Below, piece after piece: positions 40,881 to 48,818 of a stretch of 64,000 bases of DNA. The position numbers and the translations under genes are program-made. Origin of the DNA: Pedobacter polaris. GTDB lineage: Bacteria > Bacteroidota > Bacteroidia > Sphingobacteriales > Sphingobacteriaceae. The notes under the pieces were generated by a model. The model did no database searches and had not been told where the DNA came from. It was given only the letters and a program-made list of their open reading frames with translations. Where the stretch lies: NCBI RefSeq assembly GCF_005116505.1, contig NZ_SWBR01000002.1:124314-188313 (forward strand). Direction: 5' to 3'. How positions within the stretch are numbered: the stretch's first letter is position 1; every line of letters starts with the position of its first letter.

Positions 40881-41194
40881 TTAAATGTGACGAACAGCTT
40901 AAAAAATGTGATGGAAGACCGAATTTTTATTTTTAATAGGGAGCTTAGCTTTCTTATTTTCTCTATCCAATCACTCATAAATTGGTATTATAGGTCAAAT
41001 ATAATAAAGCGCTTTGAATTACAAAGTAATTTGTTAAAAATATTTAACCCTTAATGTAGGGGGAAGCAAAGAATTGTAATAATAGGATTTGTTTAAGCCG
41101 AAGCCATGAATGCCTAGCTATTTCTGGCTTAAATATAAAAGCAATATAAACGAAGCCTTAGTATTAAGGCTCCGCTTCATAGAAAAATAGAGTT

Positions 41195-41791
41195 TTATTT
41201 ATGGAAAGTAAGATCTAAAGTAATCATAATGTCTTCTGGCATCATTTTATCTTTTATGGTAGCAAAAAAGTCATGATCTTTTGGTTTCTCTTGTAGGTCT
41301 ATTTTCCATTTTGCACGAGCTATGGTAAGATTGGATTTAACTGTAATGACCTCACCCTTTTTAACAATAGCAGCAGTGAATTCAATGGGATTGGTAATCC
41401 CCTTAATTGTCAGATTTCCTCTCACTCTGTAAATTAGAGGAGTAGGAGTAGGCAAAATTTGCTTGACATCCATTGTAGCAGTTGGATGAATATTTACATC
41501 AAAAAAGCCTGGTGATCTTAACTCGATATCAATTTTCTCTCTTCCTTTAGCTGTTGGGCGATCCATACTGCGCATACCATTCATATTTATAGTGAAATAT
41601 GCTGTAGTGGGCTGGCCTTTCCCCGAATAATTTAATTTTCCAGAACTAAAAAGTATGTAACCATTGTGCTTTCCTACTGTTTCTATTTTCCATAAGATTT
41701 TACTTTTTTTAATATCTAATAAATAGTTTTGGGCCTTTACAGAAAGAGAAAGCACACACAATAGCAAAATAAGTGTAGTTTTATTGATCAT
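41195..41791 (-). CDS. YceI-family periplasmic lipocalin-like protein
   Basis: A 198-residue protein with signal peptide (LSVKAQ|N). The body shows the YceI pattern: NYLLDIKKSKILWKIETVGKHNGYI, then LRSPGFFDVNIHPTATMDV and GNLTIKGITNPIEF, forming an eight-stranded barrel that binds isoprenoid-like lipids in characterised homologues. It is divergent from a membrane-bound wHTH regulator gene (105 bp between starts) that probably controls it. Confidence 0.88.
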   Translation of the reverse strand: MINKTTLILLLCVLSLSVKAQNYLLDIKKSKILWKIETVGKHNGYILFSSGKLNYSGKGQPTTAYFTINMNGMRSMDRPTAKGREKIDIELRSPGFFDVNIHPTATMDVKQILPTPTPLIYRVRGNLTIKGITNPIEFTAAIVKKGEVITVKSNLTIARAKWKIDLQEKPKDHDFFATIKDKMMPEDIMITLDLTFHK

Positions 41792-41800
41792 GATTTTATG

Positions 41801-41879
41801 GGTTTAAAACTGTAAACCTATAGATCAAGATTAAATTTTAGATGATAGATATTGTAAAAAAAAATGTAAACTTTGTAAA
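41801..41879. promoter_or_regulatory. Repeats between yceI-like gene and the membrane regulator
   Basis: GGTTTAAAACTGTAAACC (41801-41818) is an inverted repeat with 6-bp arms. TGTAAA also occurs at 41811, 41853, 41865 and 41874; three of these are separated by 42 and 21 bp, i.e. on one face of the helix. Direct repeats of this type suit OmpR-type winged-helix regulators, such as the one encoded immediately to the right. Confidence 0.4.
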
Positions 41880-41896
41880 AATCAATAAGAACATTT

Positions 41897-42796
41897 ATGG
41901 CAACTTATCAAACACGTTCTGATTCTAAAAATAAATACCTTGTTGGGTTAATAGTTTTAATACTATCAGCAATGGCTTCTGTAGCATTTAACTTAAACAA
42001 TGACAAAGATTTTGAGTTAGCTAGACAGCAAATACTATTGAGAAAGATTGGACATGAGCTGTTGCTACATTCAGGAGATAGTACCTCAAGAGTCTTACCA
42101 GTCCAAAGAATTGCGACAAATGAATACCAAATCAGATTTGAAAACGAGTTTAGTTTCAAGCCAGATTCGCTAGTAAAGATTGTAAAGAGTGCACTTGCAA
42201 AAGATCAGCTTGCTACAGACTACATAGTTAATGTAAGAAATTGCTCGGGGTTTGGTGTGATTTTCGGTTATGTAATATCTGGTAATGAAAAGAGTGATAT
42301 AGTGCCTTGTACCAGTAGGATACAACCAAAGGGTTGTTACCTTATAGAAATTGAGTTTCAAAAGATAGGCATGACTACCTCACAGAAAAGCTATCTGATT
42401 GGTGGGATTCCCTTACTTGCTTTTTTAGGGTTACTATTTGTTAGATCTAGAGGAGTAAACCAGAAGATTAAAACTGGTAATGAGGTTGGGCAGTTAGAAA
42501 TAGGCAATACACTTTTTAATGTAGAAGATCGAAAACTCGTTTTTACAGGTAATACAATAGATCTTACCCTAAAGGAAACAAAGCTACTGCTGATTTTAGC
42601 AAGTTCGCCAAATGTGATCATAGAAAGGAGCAGACTCCAAAAGGAGATATGGGAAGATGAAGGTGTGATTGTTGGCCGGAGCCTAGACATGTTTATATCT
42701 AAGTTGAGGAAGAAATTAGAAGGAGATATATCTATCCAACTCAAAAATATACATAGTAAGGGTTATAAACTAGTAATAAATAGCAGCACTAACTGA
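41897..42796 (+). CDS. ToxR-like membrane-anchored winged-helix transcriptional regulator
   Basis: A 299-residue protein. TM1 (YLVGLIVLILSAMASVAF, about 14-31), a periplasmic domain of about 130 residues containing two Cys (NCSGFG and PCTSR) that could form a disulphide, TM2 (YLIGGIPLLAFLGLLFV, about 164-180), and a C-terminal OmpR/PhoB-type wHTH (LEIGNTLFNVEDRKL to HSKGYKLVIN, about 203-295; recognition helix near SLDMFISKLRKKL). No receiver domain is present, so sensing would be direct across the membrane. Topology is the reverse of ToxR/CadC, with the DNA-binding domain at the C-terminus. Likely target: the divergent yceI-like gene. Confidence 0.78.
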   Translation: MATYQTRSDSKNKYLVGLIVLILSAMASVAFNLNNDKDFELARQQILLRKIGHELLLHSGDSTSRVLPVQRIATNEYQIRFENEFSFKPDSLVKIVKSALAKDQLATDYIVNVRNCSGFGVIFGYVISGNEKSDIVPCTSRIQPKGCYLIEIEFQKIGMTTSQKSYLIGGIPLLAFLGLLFVRSRGVNQKIKTGNEVGQLEIGNTLFNVEDRKLVFTGNTIDLTLKETKLLLILASSPNVIIERSRLQKEIWEDEGVIVGRSLDMFISKLRKKLEGDISIQLKNIHSKGYKLVINSSTN

Positions 42797-42809
42797 GTTT
42801 GTTAAGCCC

Positions 42810-43343
42810 CTAATTTTCTTGTGTTAGTTTTGTACGGTAAATTGCTAACACTTGATCAAAAGAGATTTTTAGCCATTCTGTATAAAGATCTGGATGTAGT
42901 CGGAGATCTTCTACTAAAATATCCAAATCAATATATTTATAAGCTGATACTTCATCTGGATTTAAAGTTGGTTTATCGTCTGAAGAGCCAAAATAGACAT
43001 GGTCATACTCATGCTCTAAAAGTCCATCTTTTACATCAGCTTTATATAAAAAGCTAAAGCCATATATTAAATCACACTCCATACCCATTTCTTCTTGTAG
43101 CCTTCTATTTGCTGCAATAATAGTCTTTTCACCAATCCTTGGGTGACTACAACAGGTATTCGTCCATTTACCACCTGAATGATATTTGCCTAAAGCTCTT
43201 TGTTGTAAGAGCAATTGACCTTTTTTGTTAAATATAAAAATTGAAAAAGCCCGATGTAAAGTGCCAGATAAGTGCGCCTGCATTTTAGACATCGATCCAA
43301 TTTCTTTATCGTTTTGATCTACTAATATTACGTTATCTGTCAA
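42810..43343 (-). CDS. idi: Isopentenyl-diphosphate delta-isomerase, type I
   Basis: A 177-residue Nudix-fold enzyme that interconverts IPP and DMAPP in isoprenoid biosynthesis. The catalytic Cys65 lies in NTCCSHP, and the acidic catalytic residue lies in LEHEYDHV. The metal-binding His residues are in MQAHLSGTLHRAF. The Nudix region is RRLQEEMGM. Length agrees with E. coli Idi (182 residues). It ends 13 bp from the convergent wHTH regulator and is divergent from the XRE regulator gene. Confidence 0.93.
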   Translation of the reverse strand: MTDNVILVDQNDKEIGSMSKMQAHLSGTLHRAFSIFIFNKKGQLLLQQRALGKYHSGGKWTNTCCSHPRIGEKTIIAANRRLQEEMGMECDLIYGFSFLYKADVKDGLLEHEYDHVYFGSSDDKPTLNPDEVSAYKYIDLDILVEDLRLHPDLYTEWLKISFDQVLAIYRTKLTQEN

Positions 43344-43418
43344 TTCTTTATTCTCTTATAGCCTAATCAGCAAAAATAGATAATTTTTCTATACTAAATG
43401 ACTTTCATCAGTATTGTA

Positions 43419-43476
43419 AGGGTTCGTGTAGAATTTAGTCCTGTTTGTATAGAATATCGCCCTGTTCGTATAAGGA
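43419..43476 (+). promoter_or_regulatory. Three 21-bp-phased LytTR-type binding repeats upstream of the XRE regulator
   Basis: AGGGTTCGTGTAGAAT (43419), CCTGTTTGTATAGAAT (43440) and CCTGTTCGTATAAGGA (43461) repeat at exactly 21-bp intervals. Each contains GTTN[AG]T, part of the LytTR consensus, in which 9-bp direct repeats are spaced so that their starts are two helical turns apart. The array ends 13 bp before the chosen start of the XRE gene and also sits upstream of the divergent idi gene. Confidence 0.65.
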
Positions 43477-43489
43477 AGATGTAAAGATC

Positions 43490-43849
43490 ATGAACATTGA
43501 TCATATTCAAAGAATAAAAAGTGCCCTAATCAATAGATACAGTATGAAAATTCAATTTGGATATATTTTAAAAGATTTAAGAAAATCGAAAAACTTAAGC
43601 CAGCAAGAACTGGCAAATTACTTATGCATTAGTAGGCCAACCTATCTTAGGTTTGAGAAAAACCTAGTAGAAGCCCCACTATCTAAACTTTTCGAATTAT
43701 CAGAGCTTTATCAATTAGATGTAGTTAAGTTAATTTCTAAAGATCAGTTAAAGCGCACCAAGCAGAAAAAGAATAAAAAATTATTGATTACTAATGAAAT
43801 GCATCATGTGAAACAAATGGTAGATTTAGCGGTTCATCTTACAGGTTGA
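43490..43849 (+). CDS. XRE-family HTH transcriptional regulator
   Basis: A 119-residue regulator starting MNIDHIQRIKSALI. The HTH_3 domain spans about residues 18-72 (FGYILKDLRKSKNLSQQELANYLCISRPTYLRFEKNLVEAPLSKLFELSELYQLDVVKLI). A Lys-rich linker and a short C-terminal helix follow. The ATG at 43490 is preferred to an upstream in-frame TTG at 43445, because that TTG lies inside the phased repeat array. Placed between the repeat array and the LytTR gene, it looks like part of the RiPP regulatory circuit. Confidence 0.78.
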   Translation: MNIDHIQRIKSALINRYSMKIQFGYILKDLRKSKNLSQQELANYLCISRPTYLRFEKNLVEAPLSKLFELSELYQLDVVKLISKDQLKRTKQKKNKKLLITNEMHHVKQMVDLAVHLTG

Positions 43850-43859
43850 TTTTGCCTAA

Positions 43860-43896
43860 AATCTATTTGAACCTTTAGATTTTCTATATGAACAGG
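43860..43896 (-). promoter_or_regulatory. Two inverted LytTR-type repeats upstream of the LytTR gene
   Basis: On the minus strand CCTGTTCATATAGAAA (43896-43881) and AAGGTTCAAATAGATT (43875-43860) match the repeats upstream of the XRE gene, again phased at 21 bp but in opposite orientation. They lie 81-117 bp before the LytTR start codon and suggest autoregulation. Confidence 0.6.
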
Positions 43897-43976
43897 TGAA
43901 TTTTCTTTTCAAGATAATTATTTTATTTTGGAGAAATCATCATTTTTGTACATATTGGTATAACTAGAAAATTAGG

Positions 43977-44723
43977 ATGTACAAGTGTATTATAATTGAT
44001 GATGAACCACATGCCATTGAGGGATTAAAAGGATACATTAATGCAATGCCTGAACTTTCTTTGTTAAAAAGTTATGTTGATCCACTTATTGCATTAAAAG
44101 AAATTAATAGCAATGAGCCAATAGATATTATTTTTTTAGATGTAGATATGCCTAAAATTAATGGGATAGAACTTTCTAAAGAGATCAGAAGTAAAACCAA
44201 TAAACTTGTTTTTACCACAGCACATACTAAATATGCTTATGAAGCATTTGAGGCAAATGCCGATGCTTATCTGTTAAAACCCTATTCATTAGGTAAGTTT
44301 ATAATTACTATAAATAAATTATTTCCGGCACAAGAAAAAGGTAGTCAAAATTTTGCTGAAAAATCAATTAAGGAAAATTTTTTCTTTGTGAAAAGTAGGG
44401 AAGATGATTTAAAGATATTAAAGATCAAATATGAAGATATAATTGCTGTAGAAAGCAAGCAAAATTACATTATGATTTATACTACCACAAAAAAGGTATT
44501 AACATATATGTCATTAACTGAAATTGCTAAAATATTGCATGAAATGCCTAATTTCATGCAATTGCATCGAAGTTTTGTAATCAACCAAGATCAAATTGAA
44601 ACCATAGACGGAAATTTAGTTAAGATGACGAATGGCATCCGACTAACTGTTGGTGAGAATTACCGTAAAGAATTTAATGTATTTGTAGCAAATAGGTTAA
44701 TCAAAGCGGGAAAACAACCGTAA
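43977..44723 (+). CDS. LytTR-family response regulator
   Basis: A 248-residue regulator. Receiver domain (1-118) with acidic pair IDDEP, phospho-acceptor Asp55 in IIFLDVDMP, TTAHTKYA and the Lys of LLKPYS. C-terminal LytTR DNA-binding domain (about 135-240: FFFVKSREDDLKILKIKYEDIIAVESKQNYIMIYT through MQLHRSFVINQDQIE). The cognate kinase is almost certainly the LytS-type kinase encoded 263 bp downstream. LytTR-type sites lie upstream of this gene, upstream of the XRE gene and in the interval holding the precursor gene. Confidence 0.92.
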   Translation: MYKCIIIDDEPHAIEGLKGYINAMPELSLLKSYVDPLIALKEINSNEPIDIIFLDVDMPKINGIELSKEIRSKTNKLVFTTAHTKYAYEAFEANADAYLLKPYSLGKFIITINKLFPAQEKGSQNFAEKSIKENFFFVKSREDDLKILKIKYEDIIAVESKQNYIMIYTTTKKVLTYMSLTEIAKILHEMPNFMQLHRSFVINQDQIETIDGNLVKMTNGIRLTVGENYRKEFNVFVANRLIKAGKQP

Positions 44724-44736
44724 TCCCGCTTTGATT
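44699..44736. terminator. Strong hairpin spanning the LytTR stop codon, facing the precursor gene
   Basis: AATCAAAGCGGGA (44699-44711) pairs perfectly with TCCCGCTTTGATT (44724-44736). The left arm is coding sequence and the loop contains the stop codon. It lies between the convergent ends of the LytTR gene and the 47-residue peptide gene (stop at 44750). There is no good T run on either side, so it may stabilise 3' ends as much as terminate. Confidence 0.5.
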
Positions 44737-44749
44737 GCCAAGCGATTAC

Positions 44750-44893
44750 CTACCTTTTAAGTATGCCGGTTAACGTAGTAGTTATTGTTGTCATACTGGT
44801 AGTTGGTTCTGTTTCGCCTTTGCCGATTTTAGAACTACTTTGTTTGTAAGTGAATAATACACTTGATTTAATTTTAAGAGCTTTTTGTTTCAT
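44750..44893 (-). CDS. Candidate RiPP precursor peptide, Thr-rich and Cys-free (47 aa)
   Basis: A short gene between the LytTR regulator and kinase genes on the opposite strand. The leader-like N-terminal half is basic (starts MKQKALKIKSSVLFTYKQ) and resembles class I lanthipeptide leaders of Bacteroidota. After GKGETEP the last 17 residues are TTSMTTITTTLTGILKR, with eight Thr and one Ser. There is no Cys, so lanthionine rings could not form from this peptide alone. The dehydratase gene at 46056-48818 lies on the same strand, 1.2 kb upstream. A LytTR-like site (44965-44980) lies 72 bp upstream. Identification as precursor is inference from composition and context. Confidence 0.6.
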   Translation of the reverse strand: MKQKALKIKSSVLFTYKQSSSKIGKGETEPTTSMTTITTTLTGILKR

Positions 44894-44964
44894 ATTGTTT
44901 AAATTTTTATGAAACTTAGGACGATGAAATTTAGAAGTGAAACAAGTTATACAGAAGGGATATT

Positions 44965-44980
44965 TTTCTATTCGAAACCG
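44965..44980 (-). promoter_or_regulatory. LytTR-type site upstream of the precursor and kinase genes
   Basis: Minus-strand CGGTTTCGAATAGAAA matches the phased repeats at 43419-43476 at 11 of 16 positions. It lies 7 bp before the kinase start codon and 72 bp upstream of the precursor gene, oriented toward the precursor. A weaker look-alike lies 63 bp (three times 21) nearer the precursor, at 44902-44917. Confidence 0.45.
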
Positions 44981-44986
44981 TAGATT

Positions 44987-46081
44987 ATGCTGAAAAATAG
45001 TTTAAACTGGATAAAAAAATATAAAATTCATTTTATAGTTTGGGCCTTGTTCATGCTATATGAAACTGTTGTTATCGGTCTTCTTTTTAATCTATACGGT
45101 AATCCAATAATTTACATTGCTCACTATATTGTTATCGTCTCAATTTTTTATGTACACGCTAACTTTATTTTAGCCTGGGCACTTAGAGATAAAACAAATG
45201 TGATTTGGAGGCTCCCTTTCATTATTATTATTCAAATTATACTTTATATTTTACTTAATTATTCAGCTGATTTAATACTGATTGGTCTAAATTTAATTGA
45301 GGTAAAAGGAAAGCATAACTTAGATTCGACATTTATATTAAGAAATTTATATAGGGGTATTTATTTTTTAGGCTTTTCTACAGGTTATTATTTCCTAAGT
45401 AACTTCTTAAGCCAAAGAAAGAAAACGGAAGAACTAGAAAAAGAAAAGCTAGAAAAAGTTATCCAGCAACAAAAAACAGAACAAGAGTTAATTATTGCTC
45501 AAAATGCGTTTTTGAAGGCACAGATTAATCCTCATTTTTTATTCAATACACTTGATTTTATCTACCATAAGGTAAATATGCATTCAGAAATTGCTGGAGA
45601 GGCAGTAATTAGGTTGTCTCAAATGATGCGTTATGCTATCGATTCTGATGAAATGGAAAATACCATTTATTTGGCTGATGAAATAGAACAGGTAGAAAAT
45701 CTAATATACCTTTATCAAATCCGTAAAACGAATGATTTAAATGTCTATTTTTCTTACACTGAAGATGTAAAACATTTGCAACTGATCCCCCTAGTACTAC
45801 TCACCTTAGTAGAGAATATTTTTAAACATGGTGATATCAGTGATGATGATGATATTGCCTACATTAATTTAAGCATTCTTAATGAATTGCTCCAAATTCA
45901 AACTGTAAATTTAATTAACCATCATAAAGTTAAAAATACCACAAATTCTGGGCTAAACAACATTCACAAAAGGTTATGTTATGCCTATGGCAATGAAGTT
46001 TCGTTTCAATACCAAAGTATAGATCAACATTTCAAGGCGAATATTGAAATACCTGTTAAACTGTTGAAATTGCCAATTTAG
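44987..46081 (+). CDS. LytS/AgrC-like sensor histidine kinase (His_kinase family)
   Basis: A 364-residue kinase. Four predicted transmembrane helices occupy the first 145 residues (IHFIVWALFMLYETVVIGLL, IYIAHYIVIVSIFYVHANF, LPFIIIIQIILYILL, GIYFLGFSTGYYFLSNFL). A coiled coil follows (KTEELEKEKLEKVIQQQK). The phospho-acceptor His183 is in QINPHFLFNT, and the HATPase N box is VENIFKHG. It is the sensor for the LytTR regulator upstream and may detect the secreted peptide, as in peptide quorum-sensing pairs; that is inference. Its last 26 bp overlap the end of the convergent dehydratase gene. Confidence 0.9.
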   Translation: MLKNSLNWIKKYKIHFIVWALFMLYETVVIGLLFNLYGNPIIYIAHYIVIVSIFYVHANFILAWALRDKTNVIWRLPFIIIIQIILYILLNYSADLILIGLNLIEVKGKHNLDSTFILRNLYRGIYFLGFSTGYYFLSNFLSQRKKTEELEKEKLEKVIQQQKTEQELIIAQNAFLKAQINPHFLFNTLDFIYHKVNMHSEIAGEAVIRLSQMMRYAIDSDEMENTIYLADEIEQVENLIYLYQIRKTNDLNVYFSYTEDVKHLQLIPLVLLTLVENIFKHGDISDDDDIAYINLSILNELLQIQTVNLINHHKVKNTTNSGLNNIHKRLCYAYGNEVSFQYQSIDQHFKANIEIPVKLLKLPI

Positions 46082-48818
46082 TATGTAATATCCTTATTAA
46101 ATAATGGTATATAATCGTTTCATATATTCTTTGGTCAGCAAGGAAAAGTCTATTGATGTGCATGTGTATTAAATCTGCTAATAATGTTTGTTTAACAGCT
46201 TGGTCTTCACAACTAACCATTAGTTTACTAAATAAATTTTTCCATTTTTTATTTATACCAATTGGTCGTTGAATAATTTCTTTAGCTAAATTTCCTTTTA
46301 ATTGATTAAAATTTGTATTTATTTTTTTAAAACTTGTAGCCTCTAAATTCATTTCCTCTGCAAAACTTTTAGCCATTTTTTTAACAAATGAAATTTGCTC
46401 TTCCAAAGTTTCAAAACAAAGTTCACATAATTCCTTTACTACATGTGTTGCGTTTATCATCAACTGATAATCGGAGGTAGAATGTTTAACTAGGAAGAGT
46501 GCATAAATACTATCTTCCTTAAAAAATTGCTCAATTAAATCTATTTTTTTGCTACCATAGCGTTGGTTTTCTTTGTGGTACGTTTGCAGTTTAAAATCAG
46601 TAATTAAGCCTTTTTGCATTTCAGGTTCTACTAATTTTTGTAATGCTTGGATTAGTATAAACCCTAAGTTGGTATTTTTTAAATGCAAACGTAAACGAAT
46701 GTGCGGTTTTGGGTCTGTATACCGGATATAGAACCATTTTTTTAGGTGTATTTTATTGATATTTAAATAGTTTCTAATTAAGCCAAGTAAAATCGAGTTG
46801 CTTTTAGCTGGATGGCAATAAATTTCAAAATATAACCATTCAGAACCAGGTAAGTAGAATTGAACAGGTTCATTTGGCTTTGGAGAACTAGGGTTATAAA
46901 CTCTATCCTGATGGTAATAATTTACAATATATTGAGGAGAATAAAGATTATTTTCTTCGTCTTTAATATAATCTACCTCAGCTAATAAGGCTTCGGTAAT
47001 GTAAATTTCGTCTTGCTGTTTGCTATAATTTAACAATGCCCATAGATCCTCTTTTTTTTTAGGGTCGAAACTTAAAGATTGGTCTGCATAACCAACTTTA
47101 AATATCTTGTCTATGTGTTGAGCTGCTAACCAATTGCTAATGCTTGTTATATCATTTAGCGCTGATGAAGGTAAAAGCCACATAGCTGGGGAAATGATAA
47201 TCTCTTTAAAATTAACTCTGGGATAATATACTAAACCCGGAAAAAAATCTTGCAATTTAAAATTAAAGCTAGTCAACAGACCTTGACATTGGATATCACA
47301 TAAAAATCGATAAACAGCCAAATCTGAACGCGTATAATTATAAGCAGATGGAATTCTGGGTATTAACCTCTTGCCTAAACTCTTCGATTTTAATATCACT
47401 TCATTCTGCTCAACAGCAACTAAAATATCGTTTAAATCTAATGGATTATTCGTGTCAGACCAAGTTAAAATAGGTAGTTCATATGGGTATAATTGTTTTC
47501 TTCTATTTACATTATCTACTTTATTTTCTGCTTGGTAAGCGATATCAAAAAATAATACATTGGAATTGGCATTCATTTCTAAATCTGCAATTGCTCTTGC
47601 ATCATTTTCAAATTCTTGATTAACTATTGTAAAACGACCTAACAAAGCGTTTGCAGTACTGCCACCAGTATGTGCTAAAACAGGCTTGCCATGATATAAA
47701 TGAAAAATCAAGCTAAAAGTATTTGGTAACATTGAGTTACCTTTCTCCTCAACCTCAAATTCATTTAAATCTATAGTTACATTTGCTAGCATTTTTTTCA
47801 ATAAGAATTGTTGCAACTTCCCATAGTTAATTTGTTTTTCTAGTATGTTACCTTTCAAATTCTTTATTTCATCAACCAATATGTCTGTACCACTCAATTG
47901 CGCTAAATTGCCATAACCAATCCCTATTTCAGGATCCATCAGCTGAGCTAAACTCATTTCCTTATGTTCAAATCTTTTGACAAACTCACTTTTAAAATTT
48001 GACAGATCAGTATTTTGAGGCACTTTAAAACATTTGGTAAAAAAAGCAATCATTTCTGGAAGAGACTTTAATAATTTTCCGTCAAAATGTCCTTGTAGTA
48101 ATGCTCTTTCTGCAATGATGTAATTCCTCGCCTGTTTTGGGTATGCGATTTGTAGTTTAGTGAAATAATCTTCACCTGTAATGTTGGCTTGTAAATCTGT
48201 ATGCAATAACTGCAAATCCACCAATTGTTGTAATAGATGTTTTGTACTCCTCTTGTCCATATTAAAAACATTTTTCATAAGCTCATAAATACTTCCTAAA
48301 CTGGTTTTTATTTTACAGTTAAGTAATATTGTATTGAGCTCTGGCAACGCAGTTACAGCAGCAAGTTCAAATGTATCGGCTGAAGTTTTAAGGTATCTGA
48401 TTTCATCTTCAACTAGGTAAATAGAAGAATTGCTACATATGTAATTTATATTTGATACATTATTATTTAGGTAATTCTCTTTTTGATCCCAATTTATCCA
48501 ATGGTGTTGGAACATATCTTTAGTAATTACAAGATTTTTAGTTTCGGCAAATGACAATTTTACATTTAAAATGGCTGCAAAAGAACCAAATGGGGTAGAC
48601 CTAAACTTTGCTCTATTAAAGTATTTCCAAATGGTATACTTGGCTTTTTCATCAAGTTGATTTAACTCGCTAGTTTTTAATGTTTTAATTACGGAATGAA
48701 ATCCAGGTGATGATTCTTCAATTTTAAGTTTTAATTCTTCCCATACCTCTTCAATGGTTTGATTAATACCAAAAGCAGGTGTACGACAAATGATCTTGTC
48801 AAGTGGTATAATTTTCAT
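46056..48818 (-). CDS. Lantibiotic dehydratase (LanB), full-length, with glutamylation and elimination domains
   Basis: A 920-residue class I lanthipeptide dehydratase that would convert Ser/Thr of a precursor to Dha/Dhb using glutamyl-tRNA. The N-terminal domain carries FRSTPFGSFAAI (near residue 70) and the thiopeptide-type elimination domain begins about residue 670 (EWLYFEIYCHPAKSN, WFYIRYTDPKPHIRLRL). Both domains are fused, unlike split pinensin-type enzymes. The ATG at 48818 (MKIIPLDKIICRTPAFG) is chosen; an in-frame ATG at 48890 would add 24 non-conserved residues. No LanC, protease or exporter is adjacent. Its 3' end overlaps the kinase gene tail to tail by 26 bp. Confidence 0.85.
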   Translation of the reverse strand: MKIIPLDKIICRTPAFGINQTIEEVWEELKLKIEESSPGFHSVIKTLKTSELNQLDEKAKYTIWKYFNRAKFRSTPFGSFAAILNVKLSFAETKNLVITKDMFQHHWINWDQKENYLNNNVSNINYICSNSSIYLVEDEIRYLKTSADTFELAAVTALPELNTILLNCKIKTSLGSIYELMKNVFNMDKRSTKHLLQQLVDLQLLHTDLQANITGEDYFTKLQIAYPKQARNYIIAERALLQGHFDGKLLKSLPEMIAFFTKCFKVPQNTDLSNFKSEFVKRFEHKEMSLAQLMDPEIGIGYGNLAQLSGTDILVDEIKNLKGNILEKQINYGKLQQFLLKKMLANVTIDLNEFEVEEKGNSMLPNTFSLIFHLYHGKPVLAHTGGSTANALLGRFTIVNQEFENDARAIADLEMNANSNVLFFDIAYQAENKVDNVNRRKQLYPYELPILTWSDTNNPLDLNDILVAVEQNEVILKSKSLGKRLIPRIPSAYNYTRSDLAVYRFLCDIQCQGLLTSFNFKLQDFFPGLVYYPRVNFKEIIISPAMWLLPSSALNDITSISNWLAAQHIDKIFKVGYADQSLSFDPKKKEDLWALLNYSKQQDEIYITEALLAEVDYIKDEENNLYSPQYIVNYYHQDRVYNPSSPKPNEPVQFYLPGSEWLYFEIYCHPAKSNSILLGLIRNYLNINKIHLKKWFYIRYTDPKPHIRLRLHLKNTNLGFILIQALQKLVEPEMQKGLITDFKLQTYHKENQRYGSKKIDLIEQFFKEDSIYALFLVKHSTSDYQLMINATHVVKELCELCFETLEEQISFVKKMAKSFAEEMNLEATSFKKINTNFNQLKGNLAKEIIQRPIGINKKWKNLFSKLMVSCEDQAVKQTLLADLIHMHINRLFLADQRIYETIIYHYLIRILHTKLAISTV

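Larger units (their letters stand above)
40790..41194. other. 405-bp region between the TonB receptor and yceI-like genes
   Basis: Contains the promoter and operator of the leftward operon (40829-40880). The remainder is AT-rich. A weak 7-bp hairpin, AGCCTTA with TAAGGCT (41154-41171), follows the YceI stop on the minus strand and could be a poor terminator. No gene is visible. Confidence 0.45.

Noticed and set aside
42391..42744. Minus-strand 117-codon frame opposite the wHTH regulator
   Set aside because: Entirely antisense to a well-conserved DNA-binding domain; sequence has no protein-like features.
43902..43917. A third inverted LytTR-type copy 21 bp from the pair upstream of the LytTR gene
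   Set aside because: Only about 7 of 16 positions agree and the GTT core is missing.
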